The position numbers and the translations under genes are program-made. From positions 117,978-144,679 of the forward strand of contig NW_014577138.1 of the NCBI RefSeq assembly GCF_000485595.1: a stretch of 26,702 bases of DNA, in the 5' to 3' direction. Positions 13,383 through 22,531 of this stretch are shown piece after piece. Position 1 is the stretch's first letter, and the number at the start of each line of letters is the position of its first letter. The notes under the pieces were generated by a model, which saw nothing but the letters and a program-made list of their open reading frames with translations, was not told the DNA's origin and did not search any database. The stretch comes from Priapulus caudatus (taxonomy: Eukaryota; Priapulida; Priapulimorpha; Priapulimorphida; Priapulidae).

Positions 13383-13835
13383 GTGGATACTCCGTGTCTG
13401 AACACGAGTTCAGTTTATTCTCTGTGGTGTGGAAAAGTCCGTTACTCTTTACATAACAACTCGACCCTTACAAACTGTGACAAATGTCCCTTGAAAGTGT
13501 GTTTGCGAACCCCCCGCCCAAGGTCGGGGGAAAATCAGACAAAGGAGGCGAAAACGAAAGGTCTGTTTTCACGCCGCGACTCGGCTTTCTCCACACCATA
13601 CACTAATATCCAGCATTCTATCCCAGCTCTAGGAATATCTGCAGCCTCTTCGCGCAAGAAGAGGGAAATGGACGACGAATTTGAACGGACACGTAACTCT
13701 GGCAATTTGAGCGCCACACCCCGATTCCTGTTTCGCCACCTGTGCTGTTATATTTCAAGATCCTTTGTATGTCGTGTTGGGTTTATCAATTGGTGGTTGC
13801 CTAATTGTATATCCCGGTGCTGTCTCGTCTTGTAA
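13383..13835 (+). CDS. Uncharacterised open frame of 150 codons (low support)
   Basis: This is among the longest uninterrupted frames in the window outside low-complexity DNA and the transposase. It lies in a stretch richer in CG dinucleotides than its surroundings. The predicted product is basic in its middle (SSRKKREMDDEFERTR near residues 88-103) and has several cysteines toward the end. I see no known domain, signal peptide or convincing start context. A donor-like GTAAGT at about 14001-14006 downstream could mean that part of the stretch is an untranslated or coding first exon. It may equally be chance. Confidence 0.2.
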   Translation: MDTPCLNTSSVYSLWCGKVRYSLHNNSTLTNCDKCPLKVCLRTPRPRSGENQTKEAKTKGLFSRRDSAFSTPYTNIQHSIPALGISAASSRKKREMDDEFERTRNSGNLSATPRFLFRHLCCYISRSFVCRVGFINWWLPNCISRCCLVL

Positions 13836-14459
13836 CTTTCAAGATTCCTAGCTCCTCTGGTATTGATTTCTATTTTCTGGGCAGCTTTTGAAATAATGTA
13901 TTCGAGTCGTCAACAAAATTCATGTACAGTAGATGCAGCTGCAGCAGCCCGATGTCGGAACTAGCTCGACGAGTCTATTTTGAGAGGGTTGGTGGAGATG
14001 GGTAAGTTGGACTTTACCACCGTGCTGCGAGTGTTTGCTGCGGGCTGGAAGAAACAGATTGACCGTGCAACCGGATTGGCATCCTGTCGACTGGAGTTTT
14101 GTGTGTTGTGAGTTTGGCAGCTGCGACATACGGTGGCACGTGTTCAGCCGTCGGAGAGCACGGACTGCAAATGTTAGAAGTTGAAAATGTTCGTGGGAAT
14201 ATGATGAAATGTTTGTATTATTATTCCCATGTCGTATTTCATATTATGATTATGAACAGGAAAACAAATTGAAAGAAGTCGTTGCACCTTGCCACAAGTA
14301 AACCGCTGATGATATATGGGTCATCTTTGAGAGACGCACTGAATTCGGGTCATTCACAGTGAACACTTAAATTAGTGCGTACGATGCTCTAGCGTTATTC
14401 GTTACACAGCCTCGCTATAGTTGGAATCAATCCGCTTAAATTTTGAGAAGGGAACCACG
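13836..14459. other. No gene recognised; one good splice-donor-like site
   Basis: GAGATGG|GTAAGTTGG near 14001 matches the donor consensus. I cannot join it to any exon downstream. Nothing else is supported. Confidence 0.35.
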
Positions 14460-14669
14460 ATTTTTAGCTCATCTGACATAGTCAGATGCAGCTTGTAGAA
14501 TCGCATGATCGTCCGTCCGTCCGTGCGTGCGTCAACAGTTGGGCACAAATCTTGACCGCTCGACGTACGGTCACGATATTCGGGATGTGGGGTGGGATCG
14601 TGAAAAGGACTCGGGATGATCAATTTGCGGGTCAAAGGTCAAGAGGTGTAAAAGAAGGGGGAACATTCA
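14460..14669 (-). mobile_element. Family C element, copy 3, 5'-truncated
   Basis: On the minus strand this matches only the last 210 or so bases of copies 1 and 2, from GAATGTTCCCCC to the GAGCTAAAAAT tail, with the hairpin intact. The truncation is at the 5' side and the 3' end is exact, as expected for retroposition. Confidence 0.7.
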
Positions 14670-14705
14670 ATTTTTTATTTTATTTTTACTTTAAAGAAAA
14701 TTGAC

Positions 14706-14789
14706 AATAAAATGTTTAGGGTCGCTGGGAATAAATAGGGTCGGTCGGGAAACGGTAACCACACCTATATTTTGTTTTGGCCTAACCCG
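14706..14789 (+). repeat. Inverted repeat H, left copy
   Basis: The stretch containing ACGGTAACCACACCTATATT is an exact reverse complement of 17728-17758 over more than 30 bases, with weaker similarity on the outer side. The two copies face each other about 3 kb apart and could be the ends of one large element. An assembly gap lies between them, so this is unproven. Confidence 0.65.
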
Positions 14790-14940
14790 GAAGCGGCATA
14801 CACAATTTCTGGTTCACGGGTCACTGAATTTAGAGCGAGCTAAAGTCTAGATACCTTTTATACTGACGTTAGCTCGGGTCTGAAGCGGACCTGAACCACC
14901 TAGAGCGGGATAAATTTAGCTCGGGCTAAGTATTTTTCGA

Positions 14941-15008
14941 CCTTTTATACTGGGAGTTATCCCGCTTCAGGTCCAGACCTGAAGCGGGATAACTCCCAGT
15001 ATAAAAGG
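14941..15008. repeat. Perfect 33-bp palindrome with 2-bp centre
   Basis: The arms at 14941-14973 and 14976-15008 are exact reverse complements (CCTTTTATACTGGGAGTTAT at the outer end), with CA between. A diverged half-copy lies about 85 bp upstream at 14856-14890 (CCTTTTATACTG, then GGGTCTGAAGCGGACCTG). It could be a fold-back element, or the joined ends of a deleted transposon. Confidence 0.95.
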
Positions 15009-15338
15009 GGTAATAGAGGCATGTCCAAGAAGGCAAGAACTGATCGATCAAATCTCGTGTGAACGCTCTCTTCAACGATGCTCTGTGTCCAAGCGAACAA
15101 TCAAGAACAATGCGAATTGAGTGTGGAAATTTACACAGCCACTCCGCACACGCTGTTCAATCTTCCACACGTGGAAGAAAATATCAAACACGTGTGATAT
15201 TTTCCACACGACGCAGATCGAGGGATTTTGTATCCTCACACGCTGTGGAACTTGCTGCGCCATCGTCCACACGTTGTATTTCCATCCCATTTTATCGGCG
15301 GTGCAGTCGGTCATGTTTTTAAACACATGTACATACGA
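15009..15338. repeat. No gene recognised; CACGTG-rich segment related to 23435-23508
   Basis: The part at 15089-15165 (GTCCAAGCGAACAAT, then GTGTGGAAATTTACACAG and CGCACACGC) matches the reverse complement of 23435-23508 with substitutions and gaps. Several CACACGTG-type palindromes occur. Overlapping reading frames here are in a repeat and have no recognisable product. Confidence 0.5.
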
Positions 15339-15347
15339 CTCAGTTAG

Positions 15348-15549
15348 GCACGAAGGGTCGTTGTCGTATCAGGTACTACATATATGTACCCGAGGTAGTT
15401 TTAGGTTGTTTAGTATTGTGTTTATATTTTTATATGAGGTATGGTTAGGGTTGGGGTTAGGGTACACGTCTGTAGTACAAGTCTGGTACACTTTGTGTAT
15501 ACATATATGTACCTCGGTTAGTACCTGATACGACAACGACCCCTTCAGC
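15348..15549 (+). mobile_element. Family B element B2
   Basis: This 202-bp element has family B inverted termini (GCACGAAGGGTCGTTGTC and the complement of GCTGAAGGGGTCGTTGTC). It is flanked by the exact 9-bp duplication CTCAGTTAG (15339-15347 and 15550-15558). It includes TTAGGG-like units at 15445-15462. It has no coding capacity; a reading frame crossing the region is incidental. Confidence 0.9.
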
Positions 15550-15558
15550 CTCAGTTAG

Positions 15559-15934
15559 CCTATAAGAGCGAGATATAAGCGAGTTTTATTATCTATTTCG
15601 GTTGGGGTTATTTCGCGATTTTGATTGCCCGATTATTTCGACGATGCATTCGGTTGATGAGTTCAACTCGTCTGATGTACGCTGTACACGCCTACGGCAG
15701 CGGACTGCATTTCCGGACAAAACTGAGGGGTGTCAGGAGCGTTGTATTTAGTTAGATTTATATAATCTAGTAATAGTATACCAAGAGCGGATTAGCTTTC
15801 AGGAGACGGGCGGCGGGTGATATTTGAGAGAAGGCGGGGAATCCCCAGATTCGATCAGCCTGCAGACTGACGTATTTTTTTTTTTTGCCCCATTTCACTA
15901 GTATCATATTGATAGGCTCCCAATAACATTAGTC
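15559..15934. other. No gene recognised up to assembly gap
   Basis: Non-repetitive within the window, with a 12- to 13-T run near 15875. No coding signal was seen. Confidence 0.5.
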
Positions 15935-15944
15935 NNNNNNNNNN
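15935..15944. other. Assembly gap (ten N)
   Basis: Ten N of presumably arbitrary length. The sequence directly to its right is the very start of a repeat that recurs at 24958, so the join is suspect. Confidence 1.
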
Positions 15945-16858
15945 CCTGGCTACACCACTGTTTTTGGGTGTTTTCTGATCATATTATTATGTGATTGAAA
16001 ATAGGAGATTTGGGGATATTTTTTTGGGACAACCAGAAATTGTTGCGGACAACCCGATTTGATGCCTGGGTTGTCCGCAGGACAACCACATTTTTGTTCT
16101 TATTTCGAGCACTGGTATATATCTAGTGTAAGCGTGCAACAGGCGCGCCGCGAAAGCAATGGCGCCGGCAGCGTATATGGTTGGACGGAATTTACAGGAA
16201 ACTGTCGGCAATAATAGGTGAAAGAGAGTATATAGCAACATTAAGAATTTGGTAGTAAATAGATTTCGTATTTAGTTAGAATTATATTTTATTGAAACGC
16301 TTCAAGTGCCTGTGCTCGCAGAGCTCTCGCATATCAGGCACAGTGAACAAAATTCACGGGGGCTCGGGGCGATTTAGCCCCAGAAATGCCAAAAAGAGCC
16401 CCAGAAATGCCAAAAAGGGCGTTCAATGCAAATCAAATTTTAGAGTGCTATTTTCCTGCACTCGAGCTTGAAAAGTAGCCCTCGAAAAATAAATTTTAAT
16501 TTTTTCCCTGATCAGGCAGCTTGCATATAGAGGCATAGAGGCATTAATACCCCTTTTATAAATTATACTGCGCACGACTTTAGCCCCCTCGGGATAAGTC
16601 GTTTCATACTGCCGTTCTCGACCACCCGAGTTGCGTGCGATGCGTGCGAGACCGGCGTAATTGTCATGGTAACCTCACGTCCCCCTCAGCTATGCTTCCC
16701 GCGAGCGCGAAAATTGTTTATCAATACGCTTTTACCGTACGTACGAGTTCGAATTCAGTTCCGCGCGAAATTCAACCATTCTGATACCCGTTACCCGTAG
16801 CTAGAATGCTAGATGCTTCTCGTAATATTATCTCGATCTGCGTTTAATTGGATATCGT

Positions 16859-17101
16859 TTGGCAATGGAGTCTATGGAAATTATGTTGATCTTTGCGGTG
16901 CTAACAGCTAACATTGGACATTGTCTGCAATTGCTGCTAGCTATGGACGACTCTCACCGAGGGGATTTGCGGAGGAGAAGAGCCCATTTTCTACACGCCC
17001 GACTTCAGGGACGCCGCCGGTTTAGCGTTAGACAGAGAGCGATGATCGTCGCACATCTTTCTGCAGCATTGGCTATGGCAGTCTGCGGGATAGGCGGATA
17101 G
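16859..17101 (+). CDS. Possible N-terminal or accessory frame of the Harbinger repeat
   Basis: An 80-codon frame directly upstream of the transposase frame and overlapping its open region in another frame. The product begins with a hydrophobic stretch and continues into an arginine-rich segment (RRRRAHFLHARLQGRRRF). The basic composition could be the broken N-terminus of the transposase, separated by a frameshift, but I cannot show it. Copy 2 breaks the frame by indels. It may be incidental. Confidence 0.25.
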   Translation: MAMESMEIMLIFAVLTANIGHCLQLLLAMDDSHRGDLRRRRAHFLHARLQGRRRFSVRQRAMIVAHLSAALAMAVCGIGG

Positions 17102-17658
17102 GCAGGCTTGATAGATGGCATGGACAATTGTTTTGGGAGCAAATTGTACTGAATTTCAGTGAAGAAGAATGGAGACGACATTTCAGAATGGGAAGGGCGA
17201 CGTTTGAATATATCACAGATCATTTACGGCCAGCTATCGAAAAACAGACGACGAATTTTAGGAGACCGATTGACTATAGGAGAAGGTTGGGCGTTGTCAT
17301 TTGGTGGCTGGCAACTCCGTCAGAGTATCGCACCGTCGCAACTTTATTTGGAGTTGCGATATCGACATTGTGTGTTCTTGCAAGAGAAGTGTGTTTTGCA
17401 ATTAGAGAGATGCTGTTGCCACGTTTCGTTTCACTTCCATCTGGTCATCGTCTAAAGGAAACGATCGCTGGATTCGAGCGAAGAGGATTTCCCCAATGTG
17501 CAGGTGCCATCGATGGCACTCGCCTTCCCGTCATTGCCCCAGTTCACACCCCAGAAGACTACCATAACCGGAAGGGATGGCACAGTATTATTTTACAAGC
17601 AGTTGTTGATCATAATCGTGATAATAATCGGATAATACGTATGCATGCACTACACTAG
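17101..17658 (+). pseudogene. PIF/Harbinger (HARBI1-like) transposase, 3'-truncated
   Basis: The frame reads through GQLFWEQIVLNFSEEEWRRH, then FRMGRATFEYITDHLRP, IWWLATPSEYRTVATLFGVA, and GFPQCAGAIDGTRLP. It ends with NRKGWHSIILQAVVDH. This is the DDE_Tnp_4/HARBI1 pattern in the usual order. The first catalytic aspartate (in AIDG, about residue 129 counted from the TTG at 17128) is present. The frame runs out about 14 codons after VVDH, so the second aspartate and the glutamate are missing and the protein cannot be a working nuclease. No in-frame ATG precedes the conserved part; an in-frame stop lies at 17029. The same truncation in copy 2 shows it was fixed before copying. Confidence 0.85.
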
Positions 17659-17718
17659 CGTGGCAGTGCTAGTGCAGTACACATACTATACTGGATGCAC
17701 TGGCTTTGTATGCATACG

Positions 17719-17815
17719 TGGGTAAGGCCAAAACAAAATATAGGTGTGGTTACCGTTTCATGCCGAAAAAAAATAGGGTAGGTAGGTAGGGAAAACATTT
17801 TATTTTATTGAAACA
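17719..17815 (-). repeat. Inverted repeat H, right copy
   Basis: Reverse-complement partner of the repeat at 14706-14789, with a more diverged outer part rich in GGTAGGTAGG. An ATTGAAACATTTTATTT tail lies outside it, comparable to the ATTGACAATAAAATG flank of the left copy. Confidence 0.65.
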
Positions 17816-17908
17816 TTTTATTTACGAACCATGTCCGAAGGATGTGCGTTGTGCCTTTTGAAGTAGGAAGGCAGGAACTGTAGGAAAGCAGGAACTGTCC
17901 AATTAACA

Positions 17909-18269
17909 CGGTGAAATTTCAAAAGCTAAATTTGCTTGAGAAAGGTTTATGCTCCTTAAATCGTATAATTTCTATGGCATTCTGTACTGTCAGTGCGTTA
18001 CATATAACTTAATTATGCCACTGCTAGTGGCCACTGCCAGTGCATGTGGTGGTGATAGTATGGTGTATTTTTTAGCTGCGTTAATTAGTTACAGGTGGCA
18101 GCTCTCTATTTCAGCCTGTAGGCTTGCGTAGGTAAATGGATGAGTGCTTACCTATTCTGTCTTGCAAATAGTTGTTGCTATACTACGTACGATGGAAGCT
18201 TCCATCTTTAATCTTAAGACATTCAAATGTACGCGCCATCTTGTGGCAACTTTCATAACGATCCCAACG
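17909..18269 (-). mobile_element. Family D repeat, copy 2, unoccupied by element A
   Basis: Reverse-oriented copy of the family D repeat. At 18023-18031 it holds a single GCTAGTGGC where the other copy has GCCAGTGGC duplicated around a family A element. It is therefore a natural empty-site control. Confidence 0.85.
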
Positions 18270-18670
18270 AAAATTTCTTTTGAGAAGGTTCCTGATACCA
18301 TTCCAGTGTTCGAAATAAAGGCTATCCGTTTGTCCGTACTTGACTTGTCCATTTCCACGGAGAACAAGTAGATCTGTCAGGTAGCTTGTCCGCCGGACAA
18401 GCAGCTTTTTAGAGCAATTTTTCATAATTTTCTACCATCGCTCGCCGCTGCTGGGAAACCTGAGTTAACATAGTATAAACATGGGCTGCCGGAGTGCCAC
18501 CCGAATTAACATATAGTATAAACATTTATGTGAAGTTATATAAAAACCTTACCGCCTTGCTAGCTCCACGAAACGGGTCTTGCTAGGGTTAGAAGACCAG
18601 ACAATCAGTCTGATAGACAATCAGACATCTTTATAGACAATCGGTCGTACAGCCTCGTCCGGCGGCGCTA
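18270..18670. other. No gene recognised; short GGACAA/TTGTCC motif
   Basis: GTGTTCGAAATAA, followed by TTGTCC and GCTTGTCCGCCGGACAAGC at 18386-18404, resembles the GTGCTCGAAATAA plus GGTTGTCC/GGACAACC module of the Harbinger-related repeat near 16060-16112. It is probably a diverged relative. Confidence 0.4.
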
Positions 18671-18681
18671 CCGCCTCGAGA

Positions 18682-18744
18682 AAGAGAGAAATTGAGAGAG
18701 AGAGAGAGAGCGAGGGGAAGAGAGTGAGAGCGCGAGAGAGAGGA

Positions 18745-18779
<35 letters not shown>

Positions 18780-18914
18780 AAGGGAGAGCGCGCGAAAGAG
18801 TGAGAGAGAAAGAAAGAAAGAGAGAGAGAGAGGGAGAGAGAAAGACAAAGACAAAGAAAGAGAGACAACGAGGGAGAGTGAGTGTGAACGAGCGAGAGAG
18901 AGAGCGTGAAGGGA

Positions 18915-18954
<40 letters not shown>

Positions 18955-18975
18955 GGCGAAGGGAAGAGAGAACGA
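18682..18975 (+). repeat. GA-rich microsatellite
   Basis: About 300 bp of imperfect GA repeats with GAAA and GCGA interruptions. It produces long spurious frames rich in Arg/Glu on one strand and Leu/Ser on the other. None is called as a gene. Confidence 0.97.
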
Positions 18976-18980
18976 ATGAG

Positions 18981-19790
18981 AGACAACGAGGGAGAGCGAA
19001 CGCGGCGATGGGAGGGTGCTCTTGATTCGTTTGCCCCCGAGTTTAGCATCAGAACACCTGCCGTCAGGTGAGCGCTGTCGCTCTGCGGCACTTGTTGATT
19101 AATTTGATTTGATTTTAGGCTTTGTTCAATTTGAACTATCAAAAACAAGTGGGTTCAGTTTTAATTTGTATATTAAAAAAGATACTCTGGATCATATTTT
19201 CCATTATTGTTATTATCATTATGATCAATATGAAGTGACAGTACAAAAGTACATTTGATCTGCCACTTCATATTGATCATGGGAAATGTTTACTTTAAAT
19301 CTATCATGAAAATGGAATTGTTAGATTGCCACAAAATTATAACAATCCAGTATAAGTTGATTGTTCTGTATACCTCTGTCTGGTCTAATGGTTTTGTTTA
19401 CATGCACATGGGCCTGTGTCTGTGTGTAACTGAATACAATCCAGTGATACACTGAACATGCTCGGAGTTAGGTCGTACACAATTTTGTCATCGGGCGTGA
19501 ATGAGAACGAATGTTTATATTTACTCCCGATATCATGTTTTCCAGCTTGTGAGCCGTGGCTTCCCTTTCTATGTAATGGTTGTGCACACAGTGGAGTTCA
19601 TGTACTGTATGCGTTCTTTGTTGGTACCTACACGTATTATTATATATACCTCTCGTTCCACCCCACGCCACTTCACTCACCCCGCATGCGTCTTGGTTTG
19701 CTGTATGTAACGATTCTTACGTTCTGTATTGATTTATTTTGTCCCGCTTGCATGATAGGTGGTCTTTGTTTCCCGTAGTCCTGTGTCTAG
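18981..19790. other. No gene recognised; 21-bp inverted repeat
   Basis: A 21-bp inverted repeat (ATGATCAATATGAAGTGACA arm) lies at 19221-19241 and 19260-19280, with one mismatch and an 18-bp loop. The frames further right have no recognisable product. Confidence 0.5.
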
Positions 19791-20752
19791 TAGCGGTGGC
19801 GTAGACAAATCCTCTGTTGTGGGGGGGATGATTTCGCTGTTACTTCCATCACAACGTCTGCGAAGAATGTGCGTGTAGGGCACACCGCGAGCACCTTGGC
19901 GTGAAGCCCGTAATGGTTGGGGTCCAGGGGGCTTCGCCCCCGGAAGCGCTTGGATTTTAGCAATTTAGAACATTCAAGATGGCCGTTTTTATGAGGGAAT
20001 TGAAAAAAATTGAAATTGTAAGTGCAATATTTGTGAATTCTAGGGTTATTTTTTTCTTTGGCTCCCAGAGGTTTAATAACACGCAACCCCCCTCCCACAA
20101 CTACATCACTGGAATCATCTCCCCCTGAAACTTTGATAAAACATATTTTATTGCGAATGCTAAAACTACAAAAAAGTATGCGAAAAACAACCAGATTTGA
20201 ACCAAAAAGTGCATATTTTCATCCCTTATACAAAATCGGGAATATACTCCCGGTCGGGTCTCAGCACCCCCAGTCCCCCATCCTCCCTCCAGAAAAAAAG
20301 TGTGATGAAATTGAATTTTCCTCATTCAATCCACGTGAAAATGCAATATCCCAACTCTCAATAGGTCTGTTCTAATTTTGAATAAAGCAGGGATTTAACT
20401 TTCGTGAGCAGTGATAAGACGAGATTTGGAGATTTTGAAAAAAAATCGTTCCGGGGAATGCGTCCAAAATTAACCGTCTTTGAGTTTCAGTAAAATTGGA
20501 ACGAGTTACAGACATTTGACAGTACATGTAGATGTATGTCACTTTCCATTTGTGTAATAATTACATTAGGAGAGTATGAATAGCGATGACTGATTTATCT
20601 ACATGTTCAGTATTTATTGTCTGTAAAATATGAAATTTTCCCCCATTTTCCTCCTGAAAGTAGGGGGGGGGGGTGTGATTGTACACGCCATTCACCACCT
20701 CAACAAGTAGGGGGATATATCCCCCCCCCGCCGCTATCTACGCCCCTGAAGA
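19791..20752. mobile_element. Possible non-autonomous DNA transposon with GGCGTAG ends (weak)
   Basis: The left side begins near GCGGTGGCGTAGACA. The complement of the right side begins CAGGGGCGTAGATAG, and both are followed by G-rich runs. GGGGCGTAG-type ends are common in animal DNA transposons. No target duplication is visible and the interior has no recognised protein. A hairpin GGGGGCTTCGCCCCC lies at 19927-19941. Confidence 0.3.
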
Positions 20753-21967
20753 GTAGGTAGCGTGGTTTGACTTAGCGAGCGTAGCAAGAGGTTTATGATC
20801 CCCCCTCTCCCGCCGTCGCAATTAATATACATATGTAGCATTACTGCCACTGTTAGCGCTTCTTTTCCATCGGTCAAATATGTTATCCTTGCAGGAAACA
20901 CGGGCGCGGCACAAACGTTCGCATATAATCAGGTAAACACCAAAAATCAATACTACATTGTGTGATACTATATTGGTTTTACCGTTATTCAGCATAGTTG
21001 CCCCCACTCGCAATATCATATGCTATTCGTTGCTTGGCTATTCTGTTGAATAAATATGATGAATGCTGCAGATATTCCAATAAATTATACAAGTTGCAAA
21101 ATTGACATTTTCTATATAATTTCTGTATAACAATAGTGTAGCTGAGACGGATGTTGTATTCGTTTGTAAACCTATACGTACCGTCTCTTAGTAATGAACC
21201 CCGTTTATAATAATTTTAATGTGCTTCAGTGCTCACTAAAATACCACATATCAAGAACAGATCGTCAAATGTTGGAGTAAAACGTAATCCTTTTAGCGTT
21301 TAAACGCTCTGTGCGCGTAATGTCATTGAACCGTCGCTCCGCGTGCACAAATGTATTGCATGAATTAGTGCAGTCTGCGCCGTGTCGTGATATGTATAGA
21401 AAAATGTTCTGTAGCTCTGCATGCATGGATAGTGTTCAGTGTATATAATATGCACGTACAGTTCTTGTAAAAGCGCTGCGCGATAAGATACATTATAACC
21501 CCTATAAAAGAACAGTCATGGCTATTTCATTTGCAAGGTTTTGCAGAATTTCTCACCCGGTTTCACCACATGAATATTTTCAAATTATTTGCAAATATCT
21601 CCAAAATTGTCTGACAGAGTCCTGTAGAAACGAATAATTCGCAAATGAGCTACGTGTCAATGAACAGAAATATCGGGAGAATTTAATCTTTTTGTGTTAT
21701 ACAAGATGCACGTGGATGTGTATGCGTACCTAGCGAGCGGGCGAGCGCGCGTGAGCGTTGTTCTGATCGAATTTAAAACGTTATAATGATAGCATTGTAT
21801 CAAATACGAACGTAAAACATTTGTACCAAAAATGTTTGTAAATCCCTGTATTATTCTACGCACCCCTCAGATAGTAGTTGTGGTCTTGAATCTATTGACT
21901 AATGTCGTTTGCACGCTGTACAAACAGGGTTGCGCATTCTAGTGGTCGCATTATGTAGCCTATCGCT
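20753..21967. other. No gene recognised
   Basis: About 1.2 kb without a credible coding frame or a repeat matched in this window. Confidence 0.5.
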
Positions 21968-22022
21968 TAGCTCTAGTACTATAGCCCGCGGATCGCTGCC
22001 GAGGGCTATAGTACTAGAGCTA
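21968..22022. mobile_element. 55-bp micro-element with 20-bp inverted ends and 9-bp duplication
   Basis: The arms TAGCTCTAGTACTATAGCCC (21968-21987) and its exact complement (22003-22022) enclose 15 bases. The 9-mer CCTATCGCT flanks both sides (21959-21967 and 22023-22031). This may be an internally deleted transposon or a footprint-like remnant. Confidence 0.8.
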
Positions 22023-22050
22023 CCTATCGCTTGTTAAGCAGGCAGCACTT

Positions 22051-22110
22051 TACCATTTTCGTTGCTCGTACAGGCAATTTTCGTGGTCGCCACAAAAATT
22101 GCCAAGGTGC
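22051..22110 (+). repeat. Short repeat, inverted partner at 23340-23410
   Basis: ACCATTTTCGTTGC, GTACAGGCAATTTTCGTGGT and the CACAAAAATTGCC block recur in reverse orientation at 23340-23410, with small gaps and a flipped inner block. Confidence 0.5.
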
Positions 22111-22325
22111 GGGGGCGGCAACGAACGCACTCCAGCGAATTTAGTGGTGAACACGAGTTGCTGAGAGCAAACCGTTTTGATTTTCTTCACAGCACAAAAA
22201 TTGCTCGGTGTGCGAACTTGGTGAAGTGTGCATACTGTGCCACGAAGGCCACAACTGGAGCGAAGATTCGCAACAAAATCATCTCGCAGACCATCAAAAT
22301 AGCGCTGCGTCACATGATTTTCAAA

Positions 22326-22507
22326 ATGGCGGGGCGCCAAATTTTTATACGGATAGTACCACCGAGTTTAGAAGCAGAATTAATAGATTTATGCGAGTCA
22401 GAGGCCTTTTGGTCTTTGTGACACATCAAAGCTCCCGAATACAGCAACAGAGTACTCAAGGCTGATGGGCGCATAAGTGAACGTGTCCCAACTTCTTTAC
22501 AACCAGG
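22326..22507 (+). pseudogene. MADF-like domain fragment with in-frame TGA
   Basis: The frame from the ATG at 22326 reads MAGRQIFIRIVPPSLEAELI, then DLCESEAFWSL, a TGA at 22419-22421, and HIKAPEYSNRVLKADG. The pattern L-I-x-L...x-x-W-x-x...P-x-Y-x-x-R resembles a MADF DNA-binding domain. Such domains occur in transcription factors and in accessory proteins of PIF/Harbinger elements. One base change in the stop codon would continue the domain. A donor-like CAG|GTAGTG follows at about 22508. It may be a decayed exon or part of a transposon. The domain call rests on pattern memory only. Confidence 0.45.
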
Positions 22508-22531
22508 TAGTGAGGCCAGTTTTCAGGGCAG

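Larger units (their letters stand above)
15945..17692 (+). mobile_element. Harbinger-related repeat, copy 1
   Basis: About 1.75 kb, aligned end to end with 24958-26702. It starts with CCTGGCTACACCACTG, has a 5' module containing inverted GGACAACC/GGTTGTCC motifs at about 16030-16086, and continues into the fold-back-like CAGGAAA...TGCCTGTG block. A truncated Harbinger transposase follows. The 3' part ends with a small inverted ACTAGC/GCTAGT hairpin. Similarity holds to 17692, where the other copy meets the window edge. Confidence 0.9.

Noticed and set aside
15059-15528. Overlapping frames of 84-135 codons
   Set aside because: They run across a dispersed repeat and into element B2. No motif or splice structure supports a gene.
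16100-16125. GTGCTCGAAATAA as a tRNA-like B box (SINE head)
   Set aside because: No matching A box or tRNA fold is present, and it belongs to the Harbinger-related module.
18621-19148. Long Leu/Ser-rich or Arg/Glu-rich proteins
   Set aside because: These are translations of a GA dinucleotide repeat.
22062-22325. Start of the 119-codon frame as a gene from its first ATG
   Set aside because: The first part overlaps a short dispersed repeat; only the downstream MADF-like part shows a pattern.
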